A DNA stretch of 36,117 nucleotides from Prevotella sp. Its GTDB lineage: Bacteria; Bacteroidota; Bacteroidia; Bacteroidales; Bacteroidaceae. This document shows positions 1-8,016 of this stretch, piece after piece; the first letter of the stretch is position 1, and each line of letters starts with the position of its first letter. The translations under genes were made by a program, and so were the position numbers. The stretch lies in assembly GCA_017474485.1 (NCBI GenBank), contig JAFVHO010000086.1:1-36117 (forward strand). The letters run 5' to 3'. Below the pieces are notes generated by a model that was not told the origin of the DNA, ran no database searches, and saw only the letters and a program-made list of their open reading frames with translations.

Positions 1-104
1 CGCTGCCTTTCCTGTTCTTTGGTATTTCCTCCGCATCCAGACAGGAAAATGACGGCAGCGAGCGTCACCACCAGCGTCAAATAGCGAAGTCTGATTGTGT
101 TCAT
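1..104 (-). CDS. Lipoprotein, N-terminal fragment (gene runs off the left edge)
   Basis: Reading leftward from the ATG at 104-102 gives 34 residues beginning MNTIRLRYLTLVV, with a positively charged start, a hydrophobic core and the lipobox L-S-G-C (Cys at residue 24), followed by GGNTKEQERQ. This is a clear signal-peptidase II signal, so the product is a lipid-anchored envelope protein. The rest lies outside the window, so no function can be assigned. A Bacteroidota -7 box (TATCTTTG, complement of 133-140) lies 29 bases upstream of the start and supports it. Confidence 0.7.
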   Translation of the reverse strand, partial: MNTIRLRYLTLVVTLAAVIFLSGCGGNTKEQERQ

Positions 105-132
105 ATATCCATTTTTGGAGATTGTCCGTGTG

Positions 133-140
133 CAAAGATA
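133..140 (-). promoter_or_regulatory. -7 box for the leftward lipoprotein gene
   Basis: The complement reads TATCTTTG, matching the TAnnTTTG -7 element of the Bacteroidota primary sigma factor. It sits 29 bases before the lipoprotein ATG. The AT-rich upstream stretch has ATAATGCAT direct repeats but no clear TTTG at the expected distance. Confidence 0.5.
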
Positions 141-202
141 CAAAATAATACATAATGCATAATGCATAATTCATAATTTTTATGTTTCTTTTGTTCTTTT
201 GT

Positions 203-520
203 CTAAAAAAATAAGTATCTTTGCACCCCTGACTTCGTCGATGCGTCACCCTTATCACCTTTTGTGGTATCCATTTCGAACAATTGCTTGATGGCTTTCT
301 GCTCTTACGTGAGAAACAGCGTTCGCTTTGACACCCCACGCACTCCATCTGTCCTGACATCGATGGTGATGATGGTCTTGGCAATATCCAGGACTTTGTC
401 CACACTCATGGCAATGGCGGCATGTCTGATGACGCGTTTCAGTTCCTTATAAACCTTGTATGCTACGAAGCAGATACAGATGTGTGCTTCTATCCTCCGC
501 TCTGTGAAGTGGAATATTTT
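203..520 (-). pseudogene. Degraded C-terminal fragment of a DDE (IS4/IS1634-like) transposase
   Basis: The complement of about 520-226 translates to a segment with HFTERRIEAHICICFVAYKV, then YKELKRVIR and SVDKVLDIAKTI. This is the typical C-terminal region of IS4/IS1634-type DDE transposases (RIEAHI.ICF.A motif around the catalytic Glu). An in-frame TAA at 307-305 interrupts it; the frame then continues to TAG at 205-203. Upstream there is only an in-frame TGA and unrelated AT-rich sequence, so the N-terminal part with the first catalytic residues is gone. It is a relic and cannot encode an active enzyme. The exact family needs a database search. Confidence 0.75.
216..223 (+). promoter_or_regulatory. 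Orphan -7 box (TATCTTTG)
   Basis: A good TAnnTTTG element followed by CACC, with a possible TTTG at 190-193. It points into the antisense side of the transposase relic, where no real gene follows. It may be the promoter of a gene that was interrupted or lost when the mobile element arrived. Confidence 0.35.
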
Positions 521-954
521 TGGTCAATAATTGATAAAAAGTTTCTTAAAAACTTGGAAGTTTCAGAAACTTTTCCTAATATGTATAACATAACAATACT
601 ATGACTGCTGCGATATACATCATCAGAGCTTAAAGAAATTATAATTTTCTAGAGAACTGCAAAATATTGGCAGAAAAAAGTGAGAAAATCATTCAATTTT
701 CATTTGAAATTCATCGTAAATCAGTATAATATTTAGCAGAAAATCTAAAAACTAGTGACATATGACATAAAATAGATTTATCCTATTAAATTTCAAAATG
801 TTACAAAATTACTTAGTGACATAAAACCGACATAGAACTGACATAAAAGCGACATAATAGTGACATTATTGCATATAATAAGCAAGTAATGGGTGCATAG
901 TAAGCTACCAGATACAAAGATATTGGGTTACTACTTGAAAGACTATGAGTAGTT

Positions 955-976
955 GTTCAATTCTCTAGAGAATTCA
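955..976. repeat. Palindrome copy 1 (AATTCTCTAGAGAATT core)
   Basis: A perfect 16-bp palindrome at 959-974 inside a 22-bp segment that recurs exactly at 1020-1041. It lies between the two mirrored arrays. A dyad of this size is typical of a dimeric DNA-binding protein site. Confidence 0.8.
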
Positions 977-1019
977 AGCGTTAGTAGGCCTATAACGATT
1001 GAGAAGATTAGTGCTAGCA

Positions 1020-1041
1020 GTTCAATTCTCTAGAGAATTCA
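1020..1041. repeat. Palindrome copy 2 (AATTCTCTAGAGAATT core)
   Basis: Exact 22-bp copy of 955-976, 65 bases downstream, with the perfect palindrome at 1024-1039. The sequence between the two copies is not repeated. Confidence 0.8.
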
Positions 1042-1371
1042 TTTACGAGACATAGATTAAGGCAGTGGAAGCACTAATGACGCGATGAGCGAGCATACTA
1101 GTCATCAGTTAGCATCCATAAGAGTGGTTAAAGTGGCGACAAATTCAAGAAAATGCCATATTTATGTCGGATATATGTCACTTCTATGTCACTTTTATGT
1201 CACTAAGTGCCGCACAGAAAAACGTGTAATCATCTGAAAAACAAATAGTAGCAAAAGTATTATGTCACTATGTCATTAAAAATAAAGAAAATGGATTTGT
1301 AGCATACTGAAGTTGACAAAATCTAGATGCCGAAGGAAGTGGTACTTTTTCGAAACTTTTTGTGGAAAAAG

Positions 1372-1403
1372 TTTGGAAGTAATGGAATAAATTTGTAACT
1401 TTG
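1372..1403 (+). promoter_or_regulatory. Promoter of the 1485 gene
   Basis: TTTG (1372-1375), 20 bases, then TAACTTTG (1396-1403): a full match to the Bacteroidota -33/-7 pattern. The predicted start near 1410 leaves a leader of about 75 bases before the ATG at 1485. Confidence 0.75.
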
Positions 1404-1484
1404 CCGCGTTAAAATAGAGCCGCAAGGCTCCAAAAGAGGATTTCAACTTATTGTAACCATTATTAATTAAACAAAAACAAGGAA

Positions 1485-2513
1485 ATGAAAAAAAGTCATT
1501 TGATGATGCAAATGTGCATGGGTATTGCCCTCGCCTTTGCAGTGCAGACGCCCGCCCAAGCTCAGTTTGGCGGACTTGTGAAGAAAGCCAAGAAAGCTGT
1601 TGGCGTTAGCGACAACAACAGCAGTAGTAATGATGACGTAACGGCCAAGGCCCAAGCTGACTACGCTGCCGCTCACCCTGCTGTGCAGGAAAAGAATAAT
1701 GTCGAGAAGGCTGGCGGTATGGACAAATATCTGGGATTGGACCAAACAGAAAACGGCAGAATACTATGGAAATGGGCCAGCGTAGAGGACTACACCAAGA
1801 ATTATAATGTACGCAACGCGTATGAGGCTGCTCGTCAGCTTACCTTCATCCTGCGCTATCTGAAGGGCAACACTGAGGAATTCTCTGCTCATGCCCAGCC
1901 TGCATACGTGCTTGACATGGTGAACAACCAGATTCCTGCAAACATCAAGCGTGCACAGGAGAAGAAAGGTGCAACAAGCGAGCCCATATCGAAGGCTGAT
2001 GCCGATGCCCTGACCTCAGAGTGCGCCCGTATCAAGCAGCTCTACATGAGCCAGACTGGCACTAAGGAGAAGAGTGCCGAAGAGAAACAGGCCGAGGCTA
2101 ATGCTGAGTATATCAAGAGCATTGTGGACAAGAACTATCTGCTGAACGACCTGACCGACAAGAACCGCAATGCCAAGGCTGTGGCTGACTACAAGGCAAA
2201 GATCAACGCCAAGGTGAAGTCGGCACTGGCTCCCACCAAGATTCTCGGCACTTATTCTACATCGTTCGCTTGGCAGGGTCTGCCCGTATTCACCATGCCC
2301 GAATACAAGGATGAGTGGTCATCTATTCAGGAGATGCAGTTTAAGACCTTCTATGAGAAGAACGGCAAGTACTATGTAGTAGAGGGCGCATTCCGTCACG
2401 GTATCAAGAAAGCCGACAATGCTCAGGGTAAGACAACCGATTGGACTAACTACTGGCCAGGCTTGAAGACACCTGTAGAGATTCCGGCAGACAAAATACA
2501 AGGCAAATTCTAA
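1485..2513 (+). CDS. Secreted protein of unknown function
   Basis: 342 residues. A signal peptide (MKKSHLMMQM...PAQAQ, cleavage probably after the AQA near residue 26) is followed by a Lys-rich segment (GLVKKAKKAVGV), a Ser/Asn/Asp linker (about 43-50) and a soluble alpha-rich body with many Lys, Ala and Glu residues. The final third (about 255-342) has mixed strands with aromatic residues (YSTSFAWQGLPVF, YYVVEGAFRHG). I recognise no catalytic motif or named family. It has its own promoter (1372-1403) and ends at a hairpin terminator (2523-2550), so it is probably a single-gene unit or is partly co-transcribed with the outer-membrane gene that follows. Likely periplasmic or surface-exposed. 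Confidence 0.85.
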   Translation: MKKSHLMMQMCMGIALAFAVQTPAQAQFGGLVKKAKKAVGVSDNNSSSNDDVTAKAQADYAAAHPAVQEKNNVEKAGGMDKYLGLDQTENGRILWKWASVEDYTKNYNVRNAYEAARQLTFILRYLKGNTEEFSAHAQPAYVLDMVNNQIPANIKRAQEKKGATSEPISKADADALTSECARIKQLYMSQTGTKEKSAEEKQAEANAEYIKSIVDKNYLLNDLTDKNRNAKAVADYKAKINAKVKSALAPTKILGTYSTSFAWQGLPVFTMPEYKDEWSSIQEMQFKTFYEKNGKYYVVEGAFRHGIKKADNAQGKTTDWTNYWPGLKTPVEIPADKIQGKF

Positions 2514-2522
2514 CATATCATT

Positions 2523-2550
2523 TCAATGGGGGCAGATTTGTCCCCATTGA
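2523..2550 (+). terminator. Hairpin terminator after the 1485 gene
   Basis: TCAATGGGG (2523-2531) pairs perfectly with CCCCATTGA (2542-2550) around a 10-base loop, and is followed by TTTT. It starts 10 bases after the stop codon. The T run is short, so termination may be partial. Confidence 0.6.
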
Positions 2551-2563
2551 TTTTAAACCTTTG

Positions 2564-2597
2564 GTCTTTGTTTACGTCAAAGGAGTAAAACAAAGAC
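2564..2597 (+). promoter_or_regulatory. Leader hairpin presenting the ribosome-binding site of the 2601 gene
   Basis: GTCTTTGTTTAC (2564-2575) pairs with GTAAAACAAAGAC (2585-2597) with one bulged base. The 9-base loop, GTCAAAGGA, contains the only good Shine-Dalgarno sequence before the ATG at 2601. The stem ends three bases before the start codon, so folding could affect ribosome access. Regulation is inferred. Confidence 0.5.
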
Positions 2598-2600
2598 TAA

Positions 2601-5600
2601 ATGAAGCTTCTACGACTCTCCTTTCTGTTTATTATGAGCTGCTTCGGCATACTAAGTATGTCGGCCCAAACACCATCGCTGACAGGACGCGTGATGGACG
2701 GTGACACGAACGAGCCTTTGACGAGGGCTACAGCGCAGTTGTACCGCATTGGCAGGGACACGACATTTGTCGGAGGAACCTTTTCGGACGGGCAAGGTAA
2801 TTTCTCGTTAAACGCCAACAGGACCGGCACCTACCTGCTACGCATCTCGTTCCTTGGTTATAAGACATCTGAGCAGCGCGTCAACCTGACAGTTGGCCAT
2901 ACGCAGACGCTCGGCAAAATAGAGATGACGCCTGACGCCATGCAACTGGACGAGGCTGTGGTGACGGCCAATCTGCCCAAGATGATTATCAAGGACGATA
3001 CGGTGGTGTATAATGCCGATGCCTATCGTGTGCCTGAGGGATCGGTCATCGAGGCGCTGGTAGAGGCTCTGCCTGGTGCCAAGATTGATGATGACGGTAA
3101 AATCAGCATTAACGGAAAGGACGTGAAGCGCTTCAAACTGGACGGACGTGACTTCATGACGGGCAACAACGATGCCGTGATGAAAAACCTGCCCTCGTAT
3201 GTTATTGACCAGGTGAAGGCTTACGACGAGAAGAGCGACCTGAGCCGTCTGACAAACATTGACGACGGTAACGACGACTTCGTGCTGGAGTTTGTGACCA
3301 AGCGTAGTGCCAGAAAAGGATTGCAGGCCAATCCAGACATCGGTTATGGTACAGACCACCGCTATGGCATCCGACTGACAGCCATGAAACCCTTTGGTGA
3401 CGTACGCTATACGTTTATGGGCAATGCCAACAACGTGAACGACCGTAACTTCAGTGGACGAGGGGGACGAGGACGAGGCAACGGGCAGGGACAGCGCGAA
3501 ACGAAGACTGGCGCACTGGACATCAGTTACGAGAAGCAGAACAAGCTGAAACTGAGCGGTCGAGTCACATGGAATCATGGCGATACCGACAACTGGAACC
3601 GCACAGGCTCGGAGAGTTTCGTCAACACGCGTGGTGGCGCCTTCTCGAACAGTATCAGCCAGAGCTACTCACGTAACAACAGTTGGACGGGTAACATGAA
3701 CCTGCAGTGGACCATTAATCCCCTGACAACCCTGTCGTTCCGTCCTGACGTCAGCTTCTCAACCAACGACAGCAGGAGTTTCTCAACCTCGGCCTCATTC
3801 AACAGGAATCCTTTCGACTATGTCACTAATCCTTTGAGTGATGAAGGATTGGCAGCGTTAGACAACGACTCATTAGTTGTCAACAGCCGCCAGAACAAAT
3901 CGCTGAGCTATGGCGAGAACAAGAACATCAATGCACAATTACAACTACATCGCAGATTGGGAAACAACGGTAGGAATATCGCCCTGACCGGCAATTTCAG
4001 ATATAGCGACGGCAACAACAAGAATGCCAGCCTTTCAGCTGTACACCTGTATCAGCAGAAAAACATCTGGGGCGGAGACTCCACCTATCAGACCAACCGC
4101 TATACCCTTTCTGACAACGACAACCTAAGCTACTCGCTGGGAGTCACCTATACGGAACCGCTGCTGACATTCAAGGCGAAAGAACAAGAGACGCCTGCTG
4201 ACGGACAACGGCAACGAGGCCCCTTCGGACGCAACCAGCCGCGTGGATTCGGACAAATGGGCGTGTTCCTGCAACTGAACTATCGCTACGAATACAGTCA
4301 CCAGAAAAACGACCCTGCCACTTACGATTTTCCCAACTATTCGGATGCTGCCTTTGCAGAAGTCTTGCAGGATTATCGCGACTGGACAGCCTTGTTCGGC
4401 TATCTGGACAACCCTTACGAGAGTTACCTCAGCAACGACCTGAGCCGCTATTCAGAGCGCACGGAGTATAACCACAGCATCGAAGTGCAGTTGCGCTACG
4501 TCCGCGAAAAGATCAATATGAATGCAGGTATCACTATCCTACCCCAGCGTTCACACTTCATCCAGCAATACTTGGGACGTCCTGTTGACACCGTGCGAAC
4601 GGTAACCAACATATCGCCAACACTGAACATGCGCTATCGTTTCAACCAACAAACTAACCTGCAGGTACAGTTCCGTGGGCAGACACAGCAGCCAAATATC
4701 ACACAACTGCTTGACATCTACGACGATACGAACCCGCTGAGCATCACAATGGGTAATCCGGGACTGAAGCCTTCCTTCAACTCAAACCTCCGTGTTAATT
4801 TCCAAATGATGCGACAGCCAAAACTCGTCACAGACAGTCTTGGATTCCAAGTACCGAAAAATCAGCGCAACTGGAGTTTCAACTCGAACGCAGGATGGAC
4901 GGTCACCAGCAATAGCATCGGTAATATCGTAACCTATAACGAGACGACTGGTGGACGCATATCACGACCAGAAAACATCAACGGCAACTGGAACGCCAAC
5001 TTCGGCATGGGCTTCACCATCGGACTGGACACGCTGAACAGATGGGACATCACGGGCTCTATCAATGCCACTTACTCGCACCGCGTGGGCTATGTCAACC
5101 TGAACCGTACGGCCACTCCTGACCGTAACGTCACGCATACCTACAATGTAAATCCATCGATATCACTCAGCTTCCGTAACAGGTGGCTCAGCTTCTCGCT
5201 GAACGGACGTACAACTTACGCACGTACAGACAACCGTCTACAGGCATCTAACAACCTGACAACATGGAACTTCCAGTATGGTGGTAATACGAAGATTACG
5301 TTCCCATGGGGTTCGAATCTCTCTACCGATTTCCACATGTACAGTAAACGAGGCTATGCCGATGAAACCCTGAACACCAATGAACTGCTTTGGAATGCAC
5401 AGCTATCGCACAGCTTCCTACGCGGAAAGGTGTTGACGGTGATGTTGCAATGGTACGACATCCTGCATGAGCAAACCAATTTCTCACGTACTGTAAACGC
5501 CAATGGCTGGCGCGATCAAGAGGTCAACGCCATTACCTCATACGCGATGGTGCACGTCAGTTATCGCATGAACTTCTTCGGAGGTCGCAACGGAGGTGGT

Positions 5601-5744
5601 AATAACGGACGCGGTAATCGTCGTGGCTTCGGAGGTAACGGTCCTGGTGGTTTTGGTGAAGGTCCTGGCGGCTTCGGTGGCGGAGGTGGCTTCGGAGGAG
5701 GAGGCGGCTTCGGAGGAGGAGGCTTTGGAGGCGGACGTCCTTAA
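2601..5744 (+). CDS. Outer-membrane beta-barrel protein of the TonB-receptor type, with glycine-rich tail
   Basis: 1047 residues. Signal peptide (1-22, MKLLRLSFLF...SMSAQ). A carboxypeptidase-regulatory-like beta-sandwich follows (about 25-110, LTGRVMDGDTNEPLTRATAQ to FLGYKTSEQRV). Next is a plug-like region (about 118-235: EAVVTANLPKMIIKDDTVVY, VIEALVEALPGAKI, FKLDGRDFMTGN). The rest is a long barrel rich in alternating aromatic and Asn/Thr strands. This is the layout of the 'outer membrane beta-barrel family' of Bacteroidota, related to TonB-dependent receptors. No SusD-like partner is adjacent, so a glycan substrate cannot be inferred. Two Gly/Arg-rich loops (near 284-300 and 535-555) and a C-terminal tail of about 54 residues (from about 994) made of GGFGGGG-type repeats are unusual additions. 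Its 3' end faces the 5765 gene across 20 bases. Confidence 0.85.
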   Translation: MKLLRLSFLFIMSCFGILSMSAQTPSLTGRVMDGDTNEPLTRATAQLYRIGRDTTFVGGTFSDGQGNFSLNANRTGTYLLRISFLGYKTSEQRVNLTVGHTQTLGKIEMTPDAMQLDEAVVTANLPKMIIKDDTVVYNADAYRVPEGSVIEALVEALPGAKIDDDGKISINGKDVKRFKLDGRDFMTGNNDAVMKNLPSYVIDQVKAYDEKSDLSRLTNIDDGNDDFVLEFVTKRSARKGLQANPDIGYGTDHRYGIRLTAMKPFGDVRYTFMGNANNVNDRNFSGRGGRGRGNGQGQRETKTGALDISYEKQNKLKLSGRVTWNHGDTDNWNRTGSESFVNTRGGAFSNSISQSYSRNNSWTGNMNLQWTINPLTTLSFRPDVSFSTNDSRSFSTSASFNRNPFDYVTNPLSDEGLAALDNDSLVVNSRQNKSLSYGENKNINAQLQLHRRLGNNGRNIALTGNFRYSDGNNKNASLSAVHLYQQKNIWGGDSTYQTNRYTLSDNDNLSYSLGVTYTEPLLTFKAKEQETPADGQRQRGPFGRNQPRGFGQMGVFLQLNYRYEYSHQKNDPATYDFPNYSDAAFAEVLQDYRDWTALFGYLDNPYESYLSNDLSRYSERTEYNHSIEVQLRYVREKINMNAGITILPQRSHFIQQYLGRPVDTVRTVTNISPTLNMRYRFNQQTNLQVQFRGQTQQPNITQLLDIYDDTNPLSITMGNPGLKPSFNSNLRVNFQMMRQPKLVTDSLGFQVPKNQRNWSFNSNAGWTVTSNSIGNIVTYNETTGGRISRPENINGNWNANFGMGFTIGLDTLNRWDITGSINATYSHRVGYVNLNRTATPDRNVTHTYNVNPSISLSFRNRWLSFSLNGRTTYARTDNRLQASNNLTTWNFQYGGNTKITFPWGSNLSTDFHMYSKRGYADETLNTNELLWNAQLSHSFLRGKVLTVMLQWYDILHEQTNFSRTVNANGWRDQEVNAITSYAMVHVSYRMNFFGGRNGGGNNGRGNRRGFGGNGPGGFGEGPGGFGGGGGFGGGGGFGGGGFGGGRP

Positions 5745-5764
5745 CGAAACTGACATCAACTGTT

Positions 5765-8005
5765 TTATGGATTCCAAATGGCTTTCAGGTAGTGAAGCAT
5801 AGTTGTGCTCTCACCACAGGAACCAGTATGCTGAATATGAATACCGCCAAAGGCATTGTCCTCAACATTAGCACGAAGATGAACCTCATGAGGAAGCATG
5901 GAATCAATAGGCTGAGGTGTCTTCGTGGTAACATCAGCAGAGAGCAAACCTCCGTTGAAATGGAGAGAAATGGTGCAATTGGTACGATAGCAAGTAGATG
6001 ATATCGGTTCAGTCAACGGAGTAATTTGACCTTGGTCGTAACGAACCAGATAGAAGTCGACTGCCTTGGCATGTTTCGTGGTTCTGATGATGCGAAGGCC
6101 ATAACCCGTCAAAGTCTTGGTATCGAACTTCAAACAAATATCCATATACTGACCTGTAGCAGAGCCAAAGCCCTGACCTGCCGTCTTAGTAGGGTCCACA
6201 TCCAGCGTCAACGACATATTGTTATAGGCACGTTTGGCAGGCGTGTACATCAGACGAGCACCCCGCTGAGCCTGTAAAAGGCCCATTCCAACGGCACCAT
6301 TGAAGCCTTCACCATATTCCCACATAGTTTTTTTAGAGTTGAATGTCCATGGGTATTCAGCGGTATCAGCAGGCTTGAAGCCATCGACCGTCCAAAGACC
6401 TGGGGCAACGACGGGTTGCCAGTCGCAATAGAACTGAGAGAAGTCTGTTTCGAGGCGCTCCTGCTTGGGCGTATGCTTTACTTTTATCTGGAAAGTCATG
6501 GGTTCCCCATAATCGCTACGTTTCTGTTTGGGTTCCAGCACTGCTTTTAAGACATGGCCTTTTTCCGCCTCCTGAAGTGTGTAAACCCTTTCTGGAGCCA
6601 CATGGCTAGTGGCCACAGGAATATCACCGCGATACCAAGTGATACGGGAATCATCATATTCAGCCTTCGTATTTAGGCTATACTCCAGAACGGCCTGATT
6701 CTGACGGATACGGAGACGTGGTTTGATAACGGTTGGCGGAAATAACTGTGACGGTTTAATCAAGACGTGACACGCTGCCTCACGATCGTCCCTTGTTCTG
6801 GCAACGATGCAGAAATCGGCGATTTCATCGGTATAGTTAGCAGGAATAACGGTCACGTTACCGTGGTTGTCAGGCTGAAGTAAAGCATAGCCTTGATAGC
6901 CATGCGTTATAGCATTAGAGGGGGCCCAACGAACGTAATCCGAGTGCTCTGAGCAAGACAGGCGCAAGGTGTCACGACCTGTGAGCAGCGTAGCTTCATG
7001 CTGGCTGATTCCCAGGAAAGGTGCCTCCGTCAGTTCGTCTTTTATCCAGCCTATGTAGTCGGGCTGAAGCGTGTTCTGCGGCTGTCGACTGCCTATAAGA
7101 TAAGGTTCGCCATTCAGCGTGAAGTTGTTCTGGTAACAGCGCAACCAAGGCTGAGGATAAGCCGTCCAACCGATATAGATGCTATCTGAAGGCGCATGAT
7201 AGCGACAATCGATGAGCGTCACAGGACCACCCTGTTTGCAGAAATACATCTCATGGTTGGCTCCTTTGACATAAAAATCGCAATCGATGAATAGCGGACC
7301 TCTTCCAAACGTACTCCAAAAGGGCTTCTGGCCATAGAGGTCGAAAGTGCAATGTTTGTAAAAGGCTGAGCCGTTTAGGGCGTCGTCGGTACATTCGAAA
7401 TGGCAGTCTTCGTAATAGGAGGTCTTAGCTCCATTCAGCGGATTAAGGTTCAGACGACTGATAAAACGAACACGCTTGGCTATCAAACTATCGCCATGTA
7501 CATACCCCACATGTGCCTGTGTAATAGCATCACTGCGCTTTTTCCGATTAAATCGGGGATTTTTTGGGTACACAAGGTCAACATTGCAATAGTTTCCCAT
7601 CGTTAGATTCTCTACCTCCAAATGATTGCACCAGAAGTCGAACATCGTAAAATTGCCAACAGCACCCTGCGTCTGGCCTCGCTGACTGGCCAGCACGACA
7701 TCTTCAGGATGTTCGCCTTTTCCAATAAGATGCAGACGATTGCACTTCACCACCATACCAAACGGCTCTCGTCCGTTCTTACCTACTCTAACCGTAGCAT
7801 CGTCAGGGTCATCAATCCAATAGACACCAGGATTGATATAGACGGTAATGCCGTCACGGAAGTGGGCAACAGCATCTTGGAAGGTGTTATAAACAAAGGG
7901 AGCAGGAACCGTTGCCTCCGCATCAATCATAATGTGAAGCGAATCAAGACTTTGAGCCAAAGCCAATATGGGCATAAAAGCCCACAACAAAAAGAATCGA
8001 CGCAT
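5765..8005 (-). CDS. Secreted right-handed beta-helix (pectin-lyase-fold-like) protein
   Basis: 746 residues. A signal peptide (MRRFFLLWAFMPILALAQ, 1-18) precedes a region resembling the start of pectinesterases and other parallel beta-helix proteins (about 20-320): YNTFQDAVAHFRDGITVYIN, PGVYWI, then repeated short rungs such as NLTMGNYCNVDLVY, YYEDCHFECTDDALNG, FIDCDFYVKG and VTLIDCRYHAPSDS. Ig-like strands follow (about 340-500). The C-terminal 230 residues look like a beta-sandwich of the laminin-G/concanavalin type (MWEYGEGFNGAVG, YMDICLKFDTKTLTGYGLRI). A role in binding or cleaving polysaccharide is likely, but no catalytic triad could be assigned. It starts 11 bases after the N-acyltransferase gene ends, so it may be co-transcribed with it. 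Confidence 0.75.
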   Translation of the reverse strand: MRRFFLLWAFMPILALAQSLDSLHIMIDAEATVPAPFVYNTFQDAVAHFRDGITVYINPGVYWIDDPDDATVRVGKNGREPFGMVVKCNRLHLIGKGEHPEDVVLASQRGQTQGAVGNFTMFDFWCNHLEVENLTMGNYCNVDLVYPKNPRFNRKKRSDAITQAHVGYVHGDSLIAKRVRFISRLNLNPLNGAKTSYYEDCHFECTDDALNGSAFYKHCTFDLYGQKPFWSTFGRGPLFIDCDFYVKGANHEMYFCKQGGPVTLIDCRYHAPSDSIYIGWTAYPQPWLRCYQNNFTLNGEPYLIGSRQPQNTLQPDYIGWIKDELTEAPFLGISQHEATLLTGRDTLRLSCSEHSDYVRWAPSNAITHGYQGYALLQPDNHGNVTVIPANYTDEIADFCIVARTRDDREAACHVLIKPSQLFPPTVIKPRLRIRQNQAVLEYSLNTKAEYDDSRITWYRGDIPVATSHVAPERVYTLQEAEKGHVLKAVLEPKQKRSDYGEPMTFQIKVKHTPKQERLETDFSQFYCDWQPVVAPGLWTVDGFKPADTAEYPWTFNSKKTMWEYGEGFNGAVGMGLLQAQRGARLMYTPAKRAYNNMSLTLDVDPTKTAGQGFGSATGQYMDICLKFDTKTLTGYGLRIIRTTKHAKAVDFYLVRYDQGQITPLTEPISSTCYRTNCTISLHFNGGLLSADVTTKTPQPIDSMLPHEVHLRANVEDNAFGGIHIQHTGSCGESTTMLHYLKAIWNP

Positions 8006-8016
8006 TCGTCAGCAGT

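Larger units (their letters stand above)
721..1310. repeat. Mirrored 11-bp repeat arrays (GACATA / TATGTC) forming a long inverted repeat
   Basis: On the left, GACATA (last unit GACATT) begins at 818, 829, 840, 851 and 862, exactly 11 bases apart. On the right the complement TATGTC begins at 1163, 1174, 1185 and 1196, again 11 apart. The arms 811-857 and 1162-1208 match as inverted repeats at 41 of 47 positions by hand alignment. Outer pairs flank them: GACATA at 757 and 764 on the left, TATGTC at 1261 and 1269 on the right. Further out, TCAGTAT (721-727) and ATACTGA (1304-1310) each lie 29 bases from their outer pair. An 11-base period places each unit on the same face of the helix, as in protein-binding iterons. 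Function unknown. Confidence 0.8.
521..1371. other. Long AT-rich non-coding stretch between the transposase relic and the 1485 gene
   Basis: No frame here gives a protein with recognisable features. The stretch is AT-rich and carries the mirrored GACATA/TATGTC arrays (721-1310), two identical palindromes (955-976 and 1020-1041), a partial copy of the palindrome (TTTTCTAGAGAA, 645-656), and an isolated minus-strand TATCTTTG (915-922) without an obvious partner element. I saw no tRNA or known RNA gene. Confidence 0.6.

Noticed and set aside
264-604. Two short plus-strand frames (264-452 and 422-604)
   Set aside because: They lie antisense to the transposase relic, whose recognisable motif is on the minus strand. 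The frames have no family features.
721-1310. Chromosomal replication origin or MITE
   Set aside because: I found no cluster of DnaA boxes (TTATCCACA-like). The inverted arms have no matching target duplication at their ends (AAAATT on the left, GCCGCA on the right). Kept as an unexplained repeat structure.
5305-5320. TTCGAATC, resembling a tRNA T-loop
   Set aside because: It lies inside the barrel gene in frame, and no acceptor or anticodon stem surrounds it.
5596-5802. Plus-strand 68-residue frame and its minus-strand counterpart (5538-5777)
   Set aside because: Both are shadows of the glycine-codon-rich 3' end of the outer-membrane gene.
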